This document shows positions 10,828-20,002 of a DNA stretch of 64,000 nt, one piece after another. This stretch comes from Edaphochlamys debaryana (taxonomy: Eukaryota; Chlorophyta; Chlorophyceae; Chlamydomonadales). Made by a program: the position numbers and the translations under genes. The stretch spans positions 1 to 64,000 of the forward strand of contig JAEHOE010000099.1 of assembly GCA_016858145.1 (NCBI GenBank). The letters run 5' to 3'. Numbering within the stretch: the stretch's first letter is position 1; every line of letters begins with the position of its first letter. The notes beneath the pieces are model-generated. The model had not been told where the DNA came from. It saw only the letters and a list, made by a program, of their open reading frames with translations, and made no database searches.

Positions 10828-12107
10828 CAAAGCGCTTCAACCTGCTCCGATGCCGCATTATAAGCCCTATGGTCCGCGGGGATTGCTGTGGGAGCGGTAC
10901 CTCGATCGCCGTAGTAGGGATCCTCACGCTCCTCGCCTTCCTCCTCCCATGTAGGACCATCGTCTTCACATGAGTCGGGGCATTGGCCGCCGTATGCGTC
11001 GTACTGATCGCCGTAGGATTCGTACGGGTCGCCGTAGGAGTCGTACGGGTAAGGCCCTTCGCTGACGTATTCCTCATAGATGCCGGGCGGCTGATGCACG
11101 TAATCGTGGCCACGCAGGCCTCCAGGCCCTTGATAAGCTGCATACGCCTCGCGTGATGAGAACCTGTTGCCCTCCTGCTGCCGCCGTTGCATCTCCTGCA
11201 GGTTGAGCGATATCCGGGCCAGGTCACGCGTAAGGGAGTCCAGGTCAGGTACGGCACGGGTACCGGGGGCCGGGGTAGGACGTGTTGGCCGGGCGGCGGG
11301 AGGGGCAGGCCGAGAGGGTCCGCGTGTCTCCTCTCGTCGTGGCGCGGGCTCCCTCCGGTCCTCCCGGGGTACACGGGGCCGATTGTCCTGCTCACGGGGC
11401 CGCAAGCCGGTAACCGCGGGGCGCCAGACAGGGCGCACCAGCTCATACCGTGCTCCCTCTGCCCGCTCGGTCCACGCCCGTGCAGGCTGATCCTCATCAT
11501 CATCCACATACTCTCGTGCCTTCCTGTACCGGTCATGCCTGGTCATGTCATCATGCTCCGCCTCGTCCCCTTGATCGTCTCTTGTGGCGTCAAAGCCCTC
11601 GCTGACGTAGATGGCGTCAGATACGGCCGCCTCCAAGTCGCCTGGACGCATCAGGTAGACCTTGGCATGCACACAGGGCTGCAGACCTCGCAGGAAGTTG
11701 TACATGTAGCTTGGGTCCTCGTTTGGGTCAATGCTTAGCTGGGAGCAGAGGTGACGGTACCGGTCAGCATAGTGCCTAACCGTCTCTCGCTTGCCCTGCT
11801 TGCAGTTAGCCAAACGGCTATGCAGCTCATCCTCCCGTGCGGCGAACCTGTTGATGAAGGCCCGTCGGAAGGACGGCCAATTTTGGATCGCTTGGCTGGC
11901 GCCGCACTCCCAGATCTGGGCGGTAGAACCGAGGCGGCACCTTGCCACGATGAGCTTGTCCTCATCAGACCAATGGAAGAGCTGTGCGTGGGTCTCCACC
12001 CGACCTAACCAAGTCCGGGCATCATATAGGTCGGCTTCGAATAGGGGGATGGTGTTGAGGCTGGATGCCCATACTCCCCGTAGACGATCCCTGTCCAGGT
12101 CTTCCAT
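10761..12107 (-). CDS. gag: Gag-like protein of inner element (Retrotrans_gag type)
   Basis: A 448-residue protein starts 89 bases downstream of the primer-binding site. Residues about 15-165 form a retrotransposon gag (capsid-like) domain. Visible conserved positions are W in the first helix, the WSDE and ARCRL segments, NWPSFR, RLANCKQ, the Y-DRYR-LC segment and the FLRGLQP segment. The same pattern occurs in the outer element's gag, so the two are homologous. The middle is Arg/Pro-rich with many acidic residues, followed by a Tyr/Asp/Gly-rich stretch. No CCHC zinc knuckle is present. The role would be particle assembly and RNA packaging. The stop lies 5 codons after a slippery heptamer. 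Confidence 0.85.
   Translation of the reverse strand: MEDLDRDRLRGVWASSLNTIPLFEADLYDARTWLGRVETHAQLFHWSDEDKLIVARCRLGSTAQIWECGASQAIQNWPSFRRAFINRFAAREDELHSRLANCKQGKRETVRHYADRYRHLCSQLSIDPNEDPSYMYNFLRGLQPCVHAKVYLMRPGDLEAAVSDAIYVSEGFDATRDDQGDEAEHDDMTRHDRYRKAREYVDDDEDQPARAWTERAEGARYELVRPVWRPAVTGLRPREQDNRPRVPREDRREPAPRREETRGPSRPAPPAARPTRPTPAPGTRAVPDLDSLTRDLARISLNLQEMQRRQQEGNRFSSREAYAAYQGPGGLRGHDYVHQPPGIYEEYVSEGPYPYDSYGDPYESYGDQYDAYGGQCPDSCEDDGPTWEEEGEEREDPYYGDRGTAPTAIPADHRAYNAASEQVEALWRSYAAPSRPLGLPVLSPLELE
10773..10779 (-). promoter_or_regulatory. Candidate -1 ribosomal frameshift site (C CCT TTG)
   Basis: On the minus strand the gag frame reads AGC CCT TTG GAG TTG GAG TAG. The heptamer CCCTTTG fits X XXY YYZ in the gag frame, and slipping back one base gives CCC TTT and enters the 10830-9553 frame. 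A short stem (GTTGG with CCAAC) can be drawn about 26 bases downstream, farther than is usual for a stimulatory structure. Confidence 0.5.
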
Positions 12108-12195
12108 GTTGGCCTTGTTGGTTGTACCACTAGTTGGCTGTGCTTAGAATAGAAAGCGGGCAGCACGGGTTGCATTCTCAAGCAAGCAACGTGCC

Positions 12196-12207
12196 GTCCC
12201 GCTACCA
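12196..12207 (-). other. Primer-binding site of inner element
   Basis: The minus strand reads TGGTAGCGGGAC directly after the left long repeat. It is complementary to a tRNA 3' end of the form UCCCGCUACCA and is identical to the site at 14469-14480 in the outer element. Confidence 0.75.
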
Positions 12208-13641
12208 AGGCAGCGCCCCCACACGAAACACGTACCCACACAAATTTTTGCGCGGTTGGTGCTGTGTGGTGGCTCGCCCAAGGACCGTGTTGCGTTGCTG
12301 TGAGACGCCCAGGGCTCGGCGTGTGATGACGTGGGCTCTGGTCTCGGCTGTTGCCGCTGGGGGTGGGGTAAGGGGCTGTCACGTTGCGGGGCTCAATCAA
12401 CGGACAGGCGCGGGGATTGCGCAGGGGATGCGCAGTCGCAGTTGCGGAAGCGTAGTTGTTGCGGGACTGGGAACCGGTAGACTGTTGACGGAGACTGTAG
12501 ACTGTTGGGCGTCGGCTGCTATGATGGCGTCAGGGACGTGACGGCGCAGCAGCGGACGTGACGGGTGCCCGGCGCTGGAGGGCCGATGACACCAGGAGCT
12601 TGGCTTAATCAAGGAGCGGGTGCCAGGCGGCGAGGAGCCAGAGGCACAGGAGCTTGGCTGGAGATGCGGTGTGTCTGGTGGACTGGCTTGGATGGCACCA
12701 GGGCTTGGCTCGGACCCTGCACAAGTATACGTGCAAGAGGGGCCAAGGCAGAAGGCAAGCGAGGCAACCCGTGGGCAGGGGTACACTCGCCTCCACTTGC
12801 GTGCGGCTAAGGGAGCCGGCACAGGGGTACTTGAGAGACTTGAGGGCTCTGCTGCTGCGCGGTTAAGGGAACTGCCGCGATAGCACGATAGCAGCAGCTT
12901 GACAGCTCGATGGAAGAAGCTCGACTCGACAGAGGGCTCAGGCACAAGTCCGTGAGGAGCTCAGCACGGTAGCGCAGCAGGGGCTGACGACGTGCTGAGG
13001 ATGATCAAGGTTGTCGATGCCTTGATACTTGGGAGCTGGGAGCGCCGCCAGGCTCGAGGAATCAGGTCACAGTCGAGCACTTGGTCGTTACACTCCACGA
13101 CTACGTGCACAGCATAAGCGCACGTCCACCTTGTTCACGCAGCATAACCGGTAGTCGGTTAGCGGTCCACCCTTATCCAAGCGCTAAGTTGATAAGTCGC
13201 TCCAGCCACTCTAATATGGTAGGGAGTAGTGTCAGCATCTACCAAGTTGGGTGCGGGGCTTGCCGGGAAAAGCACCGGCGCCCGCCTTAAATACACAACT
13301 CCTAACCGCCTCGGGCCTCCAATCCGGGCCCCCATGCAATTTCCGACACTCATTCCGTTGGAGCGGTTGCTCCGACAGCGGTTAGCGGTTGCTCCGACAG
13401 TTGCCTAACCGCCGTCCCGTCTGACCACGGGGGTCTGACCCGACACGCGGTCCCCCACATGCCCCCACTTGCACTCCGGGTAGCCCCAAACGGCTCCCGT
13501 TGCTGTATATCAGCTATGTATAACTCGAAAGTCTCTCGCGAGCGTGTGGTCAGTCGCGGATTGTGGTCCGCGCTGCCCGCGTGCCACACATCAGGCGGCA
13601 TGCTCACCCAAACGGCGTGACCCAGGTCCCCTGATACTACA
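12208..13641 (-). repeat. 5' long repeat (A1) of inner element
   Basis: It matches 6876-8310 with few indels. On the minus strand it starts TGTAGTATCAG, has paired CCGACAG/GCGGTTGC-type repeats near 13360-13410, and a TATTTAAGG box at about 13293-13285, a plausible promoter. Its 3' boundary against the primer-binding site lacks the terminal TGATGGGACA of the other copy. Confidence 0.85.
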
Positions 13642-14468
13642 CCCAAGCCAAGTCCAGCCTCACCCCTACTCGTGTGAAGGTCGTATACCCTTCCACGCTC
13701 TCCAGCTCCCTCCAGCCTTCACCACTAGCCCCCAGGCTTCCCCGCAGCCGAGCACGCTTACATACCACTAGCCTTATCGCGCAGCCCTGATCCAGCTGCC
13801 CTTACCCTACCAACCCTTACTGTCCGTATATCCTTGACAGTACTAGCTTAACAGTGTGTGGCCTCCGTCTGGCTGACTGGCATTCCGTAGCTCATTAATA
13901 GCTCATTGCCCTAGCTAGCCCACACCACTCAAGGCTCGGCGGCCGGCAGGCACCTTAGCCTCCTCACCCCCGGCTGGTGGCAGGTCACTTCAGCTCACCG
14001 TCCAGCACTCTGGTTTCTCCAGTCAGCGCTTCACACTTCCGCTTAACGCTTCCGCTTAACGCTTCCGCTTAACGCTTCTGCTTACCCCTTCCGCTTAACG
14101 CTTCCGCACTTACAGCGCTTCCGCTCACACGCTTCCGCTCAACGCTTCCGCACAGCGCTTCCGCTCATATCCCCAGCAGCAGCCCTTGCTGTATCTTGGC
14201 ACGCATCCTCCTCTTGCGCTGCCCCTTTCCCCTCGTCCCTCAGGACCACAACTGATACCCCTGAAGTTGCCAGGCACGGGCGTGGTGTCTCCATACACCC
14301 CCTGTGCGAGCGGTTAGACCCCGGCCGGTCCTAGGGCACGCCAAACCCCCCCTTGCGTCTATCTTTAGGCACCACACTCCTTACAGAACACCAGCTCTAG
14401 GTGACTGCGCAGCGATCATCGCGCGAAAAAATAGGTGTCAGTACGCGCTGGGAGGGGTGACGCGTTTG

Positions 14469-14480
14469 TGGTAGCGGGAC
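14469..14480 (+). other. Primer-binding site of outer element
   Basis: TGGTAGCGGGAC directly follows the left long repeat. Ty1 uses TGGTAGCGCC for initiator methionine tRNA, so an initiator tRNA primer is likely. The next ~630 bases to the gag start are a long untranslated leader with no other feature. Confidence 0.75.
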
Positions 14481-15109
14481 TACGTCTCCGGACTCGTCTC
14501 CGCCCTCTCTCCTGGCAACAGCATACACGGGTAATCAGCAATCAGCTTCAGCTTTGGTCTCAGCTTCAGCCCCTCCGCGCATTGGTCATAACCTACTTGT
14601 TAGGCAGACCCTCCGCGCATTGGTAAACACCTTCGTGTTAGGCAGCCCCTCCGTGCATCCCACATCGCCTCCGCTCTTTTCTCCCATCCTTATCCCTCCG
14701 TGATAACTCAGGCTCGGAAGTCCCTCGGCATTCCTCTCCCCTCAATCGATCGACCTTTGCCTCTCGCTCTCCCTCAATTGTCCATCAGCTCCTCCGCGCA
14801 TTGCCTAGCCTCCGCTCCCTCCATCGTTCAATCCCCTTCCGCAACTCCGCCCTTCGTTCATATCACCTGCCCTCATCCGCGCATCTGCGCTCTGCTCACG
14901 ACAAGCGCACGTACCATCGTCCCCTCAGGCATCGCAAAGCGTTGCAACCCTTGCAGCCTTTAGCCTTTCCCTTCATCATTCCTAGCAGGCCCCTCGCCGC
15001 AGGCGCACCAAGTTCACCCCGTGTCAAGTACCTTGCCGCCACTACCATCCAACCTCTGTCTCGTCCCTCGCCCCTCTTGCACCACCGCATGTGCACCACC
15101 ACCACCACC

Positions 15110-16861
15110 ATGGCACCCAGCCTTAAACCGTCATCACTTCGGGCAATCCCTCTGTTTAAGCCCCAAAAGGTTGACGCATCAGACTGGCTTGATATCATAG
15201 ACCAGCATGGTGACGCCTATGGCTGGTCAGAGGAGGAGCGCTTGGCAGCAGCTCGATGCCGTTTGGACCCCAAAGCCACGGCATGGGCAAAGGGCATCTC
15301 ACAGCGCTTGACAACTTGGCCCAACTTCCGTCACGCCCTGGCAGAGAGATATGGTACTACTGACGCAATCTTGCATCACCGCTTGGCCCATTGTCATCAA
15401 GCCAAAGATGAGAGTGTGGGAGATTATACAGACCGTTACCGTTCCTTGCTAACTCAGCTCAAGATCGACGGCAACGCAGACACAATCCACATGCAGACCT
15501 ACATTCGAGGCCTGTCACCACACATGCAAAAGGCCGTGCACCTCTATCGCCCCCGCTCCCTGGATCAGGCCATAGAGGTGGCAACGTATCATGACACCAG
15601 CGCCATATTCAAAGGAGCCGAATCAAAGGACAGGCCGGGAGCGTCACCAAGAGTAGACCAGCATCAGCAAACGTCGCCCATCTCTGATGATGACACCAAT
15701 CCCAAGGGCTCTGACGAGCCACCCATGGTTTACCTCACATCTGCTCGTCCTCCAACCCCTTGGCAAAGGCAGTCCCACAGTGCAGAGCCCTTTGGCCCCA
15801 TCACCCAAGAACTGGAGGCCTTGCGCTCAATGCAGGCCGCCATGATGCGGCACTTGCAGCAACTGACCGCGGCCGTAGCCGCATTGCACACAGAACCGCA
15901 TACCTCCATCTCCCCTGCAGAGCCATACGATGAACATCAACACCGTGTCCCTTCATGGCGGGCCCCAAGGCGCCCCCACTCTCCCCAAGCGCATACGCAG
16001 GTGTACATGCTTGACTCCTCGCACGGCCCCGTGCATGTCACACCGCACCCAGCGCCGCAGACACCCTGTGTCGACATGCCGTCCGCAGAGGTGTTCTTCA
16101 CATCCGTGCAGCCCACAGCGTGCGCAGCACCACGTGTTGCCCCATCACGTGTCAACAGGCATCCTGCTGGTAACATCTCAAGCCTGGACGACAAAACCCC
16201 AGACAAAACCTTCCACCGCAAGCCAATCAACCGGCAACCAAGGGCACGACACATGCCTCATGCCTCCCATAACTGGTGCCCAACAAGCACAAGTGCGAAC
16301 TCGTGCCCCCGTCCTCGGCAGCGGCACCAGCCTGAGCGTGCCAGCCACCGCAACAACCGTTTCCCACGGCCGCCCCGTCACTCCTCTGGCCTTGATCCCC
16401 GGCAGGCAGCGCAACTGGTGATTCATACGCTAGCAGCTTTTGTCTCTGCCAAAGAGATCTGCCGTGCAGTCCGGAAGGCCACCCAGCCGAGGACCATAGC
16501 CCCAGACCCAAAGAAGGGCACAGGCCGACAGTGGACACGCGCCAGCCTGCAAACCGTTCGCAACGTTGTGCAGGGCGCCTGCTCCCACACGCATTCAAAC
16601 CAGGCGCCAGCCCCTCGACAGTACTTTGGGCAAGGCAACCCGAAGTGCCGGAGCCCTCGAGGTCCCCAGTACGGTGGCGCCCCCCTTTCGTCTCCGCCTC
16701 GTGACCCCAGCAGCTCCAGCCCTGGCAATGCTAGCCCGCAGCAGGTGGCTAGTGACAGGGACGGGCCTCCATCATGTCCGCTCTTCACCGGAGCGCCCAC
16801 AGCAGCCCAAGGCTGGGATGAGGATGAGGATGAGGATGATAAGCCTAACCAGGCTCATTAG
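15110..16861 (+). CDS. gag: Gag-like protein of outer element (Retrotrans_gag type)
   Basis: A 583-residue protein. I chose the ATG at 15110 because it has the context ACCATGG and lies just before the conserved domain; upstream in-frame ATGs at 14801 and 15089 have poor context. Residues about 15-170 are the gag domain, with WLDIID, WSEEERLAAARCRL, TWPNFR, RLAHCHQAKDESV, Y-DRYR-LL and YIRGLSP segments aligning with the inner element's gag. The rest is His/Pro/Ser/Arg-rich and basic, ending in an acidic tail of alternating Asp and Glu. There is no CCHC knuckle, protease or polymerase. 16862-17404 shows no further ORF. Confidence 0.85.
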   Translation: MAPSLKPSSLRAIPLFKPQKVDASDWLDIIDQHGDAYGWSEEERLAAARCRLDPKATAWAKGISQRLTTWPNFRHALAERYGTTDAILHHRLAHCHQAKDESVGDYTDRYRSLLTQLKIDGNADTIHMQTYIRGLSPHMQKAVHLYRPRSLDQAIEVATYHDTSAIFKGAESKDRPGASPRVDQHQQTSPISDDDTNPKGSDEPPMVYLTSARPPTPWQRQSHSAEPFGPITQELEALRSMQAAMMRHLQQLTAAVAALHTEPHTSISPAEPYDEHQHRVPSWRAPRRPHSPQAHTQVYMLDSSHGPVHVTPHPAPQTPCVDMPSAEVFFTSVQPTACAAPRVAPSRVNRHPAGNISSLDDKTPDKTFHRKPINRQPRARHMPHASHNWCPTSTSANSCPRPRQRHQPERASHRNNRFPRPPRHSSGLDPRQAAQLVIHTLAAFVSAKEICRAVRKATQPRTIAPDPKKGTGRQWTRASLQTVRNVVQGACSHTHSNQAPAPRQYFGQGNPKCRSPRGPQYGGAPLSSPPRDPSSSSPGNASPQQVASDRDGPPSCPLFTGAPTAAQGWDEDEDEDDKPNQAH

Positions 16862-17404
16862 AGGGCGCTTGCCCCATGACACCACGGGACAAGTAGGCCA
16901 GCGCCCCCTCCAGCACCGTTCGTCCTCGGTGCCCTCCCGTGTGTGTGCCACGCTTGCATTGCGTGAAGGCAGCGCATAACTGCGCAGCAGTACAAGTAGA
17001 CGTACCCCTGGACCGCATTGATTTGAGAGCGCCTCCATCCCTGAGGCGCACAAAGTCCCTTTCCCTCAGGCCTCTGGTGTAAAGCTGCAAGAACCCATCA
17101 AGGCCGGCAAGCTACACGCATCGATGTGATGCCCTTTCAACAGCTGACAGTAGAAGGCTAGTCCCGCTACAAATTGTCCCTGTTGTCCCGCTATACACTG
17201 TTCTCCTTGCAAGACGACCCAATCAGTGTGCATACAGCCAAGCCCACCTTAGCGAAAGCACGCCTTGCTGCTCTGCAGCTCCCTCCACAAGGAATGTCAG
17301 AGGACAAGATCTATGGTATAGAGAGTAGGATTGAAGAAGGTGAGCAGTACGTGTCGCAGCGGGTTCATAAGGACACCGGGGCGGTGCCCCCGCAACTCCC
17401 CCCA

Positions 17405-17415
17405 CACACGGCAGC
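17405..17415 (+). other. B1 segment (CACACGGCA) plus GC, just before the right long repeat
   Basis: The nine bases CACACGGCA at 17405-17413 equal the last nine bases of the element (19994-20002). They are followed by GC and then the repeat start TGCCGTG. This is the position where a polypurine tract would normally lie, but the sequence here is C-rich. The inner element has the equivalent arrangement at 8311-8322. Confidence 0.7.
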
Positions 17416-20002
17416 TGCCGTGAGCAAGCAGGTACCTACTCAATATGTGTCGCGACACGTCTGCACGCATCCTTAAGAAAGCTACACGATAGCAATGGCG
17501 AACCCGCTTAAGCGTTTGCAGTGTAAACTAGGCGGGTGAGCAGAGCCGTGAATCCCCGAGGACCCCCGCCCCTCGCGGCTCGAGTTGATTAGGCGAGATT
17601 CGTGTGTAGGCACGCGCGCGGACATGGAGCTAGGCAGCGCGCGTGCAAGTTGATAGCAGTAGACGTAGGATTGTTATGGTGTGTCAGGCAGGACCTCCGT
17701 GCATGGCCCCCCTTAACGTGATGACGCGCGGGGCGGCGGAAGGTGTCAGGTGCGTGTGGGTATGCGCACGCCGGCAGCAGCGTCTCGCCGGCAGACACCG
17801 TGCCCTGCAGCAGCTTTGATTTAGGCTTCTAGTGCGTTCCCTGACAGGGAAGCGGCCTCCGCGGCACGATCGAAGCAGACCCATCGCACGAGACTTGGCG
17901 AGACTTCAGCTCTTTACCTGCCCCGACGCCCTCAGTCGATCGTGGTGTATACCTGTAGAGACTCCTGACGTGTTGGCGTATCCAGCCCGGCAACTATGGC
18001 GCCATCCGGCCATCAAGTTGGTCCGTGCACCCGCTTCCCGGCTTCAGCAGTATGTTCTCCCTCTATCTGCTATCATGTTATTGACATTGGTGTGGCTCCG
18101 AGTAGCCCAGCGGCGGTAGCGAGGGAGGTCTCTGACCATGTGCTCTCCCTCCTCCCGAGCAGCCGCAGCATGCATACATAGACGGTACATAGTGTTTATA
18201 AGGTTATTGTGTGCTCCGTTTGGGAGCGGAACTAGTTTGGCAGGACAGCTCTAGCATCCTAGGGTCGCGCGTGGTGTGTAGTGGTATTTAGACCCGACTA
18301 GGTGAATGTGTGTCAAATTAGAAGTTACTGAGGTGTCTTAAGTGGCTAGGTCGACAGCGACGGCACGGCGTGTGAGGGCGCACGGCCTCGGCCAACGCCC
18401 AACCGACTGAGTGAGTCAGTGGGCGGCGGCGTATGTTTGGGCCCTTCCGGCTATGTTGCTAATGCCTATAGTCCTTAGAAGCGCCGCCTCTGAATCCAAT
18501 AATTCAAATGGAGCGAGCCGTTGGCCTTCCGGATGTACGAGCGTGCAACGTTGCGCCGGCGCCGGAATACGTGGCCTGACGTGGCGCAGACGTGGCCTGA
18601 CGTGTGCCTACGTGGCCCTGACGTGGCGGCCGCCCTGCTCGTCCTATCGTACGGCACCGCAGCGGCCGGGGGAGTATAAAAGGCGAGGTGCTTGGGGGGC
18701 TCAGTCACGTACGGGAAGCCCGTGTACGGGCAGGTACCGCTCAGCAGACCCGCCAGGCGGCCCAGAGCCAGGGCCTTGCTCTTGTCCGGGTGTACCCGGG
18801 CGTTGCTGGCTCTCCCAAACAGCGCGAGAGCGTCTCGCACCACAGGCCCGTTGGTGGCCGCCCCGGCCGGCCATTACCCTAAGACACACAAAAGACACAA
18901 AGACACAATCAAGACAAAGCACTCCCAAAACTCTGCAACTCCGGCCCCCAGCATTCATTCTAGTACAGCAGCTAGCAGCATAACGTCCCTCAATCCTATC
19001 ATCACTTCCCTATTTTCTCCTCGTTACGCTGCCCGATTACGTTGGTCCGTAGAAGCTCACAGGAGGATCCCCGATCGAGCCCGGCACTCAGTCGTATTGT
19101 AAAGCGTGCGTGTCTCCTCGGCTCCGCCCCCTTCGCCCCTCTTCCCCCAGGCTTACGCCACTCAGGCCCAAGCCAACTCCAGCCTCACCCCTACCCGTGT
19201 GAAGGTCGTATACCCTTCCACGCTCTCCAGCTCCCTCCAGCCTTCACCACTAGCCCCCAGGCTTCCCCGCAGCCGAGCACGCTTACATACCACTTGCCTT
19301 ATCGCGCAGCCCTGATCCAGCTGCCCTTACCCTACCAACCCTTACTGTCCGTATATCCTTGACAGTACTAGCTTAACAGTGTGTGGCCTCCGTCTGGCTG
19401 ACTGGCATTCCGTAGCTCATTAATAGCTCATTGCCCTAGCTAGCCCACACCACTCAAGGCTCGGCGGCCGGCAGGCACCTTAGCCTCCTCACCCCCGGCT
19501 GGTGGCAGGTCACTTCAGCTCACCGTCCAGCACTCTGGTTTCTCCAGTCAGCGCTTCACACTTCCGCTTAACGCTTCCGCTTAACGCTTCCGCTTAACGC
19601 TTCTGCTTACCCCTTCCGCTTAACGCTTCCGCACTTACAGCGCTTCCGCTCACACGCTTCCGCTCAACGCTTCCGCACAGCGCTTCCGCTCATATCCCCA
19701 GCAGCAGCCCTTGCTGTATCTTGGCACGCATCCTCCTCTTGCGCTGCCCCTTTCCCCTCGTCCCTCAGGACCACAACTGATACCCCTGAAGTTGCCAGGC
19801 ACGGGCGTGGTGTCTCCATACACCCCCTGTGCGAGCGGTTAGACCCCGGCCGGTCCAAGGGCACGCCAAACCCCCCCTTGCGTCTATCTTTAGGCACCAC
19901 ACTCCTTACAGAACACCAGCTCTAGGTGACTGCGCAGCGATCATCGCGCGAAAAAATAGGTGTCAGTACGCGCTGGGAGGGGTGACGCGTTTGCACACGG
20001 CA
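17416..20002 (+). repeat. Right long repeat (A2 plus terminal B2) of outer element
   Basis: It matches the left repeat from TGCCGTG to GCGTTTG (17416-19993), then adds CACACGGCA (19994-20002). It carries a 175-bp LINE fragment (18687-18861) absent from the left repeat. A TATA box is at 18674-18683. GCTTCCGCT-type short repeats lie at about 19555-19690. The sequence at 19160 shows the empty site for the inner element. Confidence 0.85.
18687..18861 (-). mobile_element. LINE reverse-transcriptase fragment inside the right long repeat
   Basis: The left repeat reads ...AGGCGA then CCCGGCC; here 175 bases are inserted between those two. The minus strand encodes a stretch with the segments FGRASNARVHPDKSKALALG and YVTEPPKHL, typical of the late reverse-transcriptase part of LINE ORF2 proteins (palm-to-thumb region where an xxSKTxAL-type segment follows the active site). 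Both ends are truncated and no target duplication is visible. It begins 4 bases after the TATA box. Confidence 0.7.

Larger units (their letters stand above)
6866..13641 (-). mobile_element. Inner gag-only LTR-type retrotransposon nested in the outer left repeat
   Basis: It has direct repeats of about 1.43 kb at both ends (6876-8310 and 12208-13641). Reading on the minus strand it begins TGTAGTATCAG and ends in TGATGGGACA. The outer repeat copy at 19160 shows the empty site; the 4 bases CCCA are duplicated at 6862-6865 and 13642-13645. The primer-binding site is at 12207-12196 (minus strand TGGTAGCGGGAC), identical over 12 bases to that of the outer element. It encodes a gag protein (12107-10761) and overlapping downstream frames. 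No reverse transcriptase or integrase motif was found. The two long repeats are nearly identical, so the insertion is recent. Confidence 0.88.
5272..14468 (+). repeat. Left long repeat (A1) of outer element, split by inner element
   Basis: Excluding the inner element (6866-13641) and one 4-bp target copy, about 2.42 kb remain, matching 17416-19993 with few differences. A TATA box lies at 6541 and an ACGTG array upstream of it. After the interruption the repeat resumes at 13642 and carries a run of GCTTCCGCT-type short repeats at about 14035-14170. It ends at 14468 in GCGTTTG, immediately before the primer-binding site, and lacks the 9 terminal bases found at the end of the right repeat. Confidence 0.85.
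5272..20002 (+). mobile_element. Outer gag-only LTR-type retrotransposon, interrupted by a nested element
   Basis: Long direct repeats lie at 5272-14468 (A1, split by the inner element) and 17416-19993 (A2). The ends are TGCCGTG and CACGGCA, a 7-bp inverted terminal pair. It lies in inverted repeat A in a G-run: six G on the left and four on the right, against five in uninterrupted copies, consistent with a 4-5 bp target duplication. A primer-binding sequence TGGTAGCGGGAC follows A1 directly at 14469; its first eight bases match the Ty1 initiator-Met tRNA site. The only coding capacity is a gag protein. Without the inner element it is about 7.95 kb. No reverse transcriptase, integrase or RNase H is seen, so it is presumably mobilised by enzymes from elsewhere, as in TR-GAG elements. 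Confidence 0.85.

Noticed and set aside
17340..17404. Polypurine tract before the outer 3' repeat
   Set aside because: The 60 bases upstream are mixed or C-rich; only the inner element has a G-rich run (GTGGGGGATGATGGG on the minus strand) in that position.
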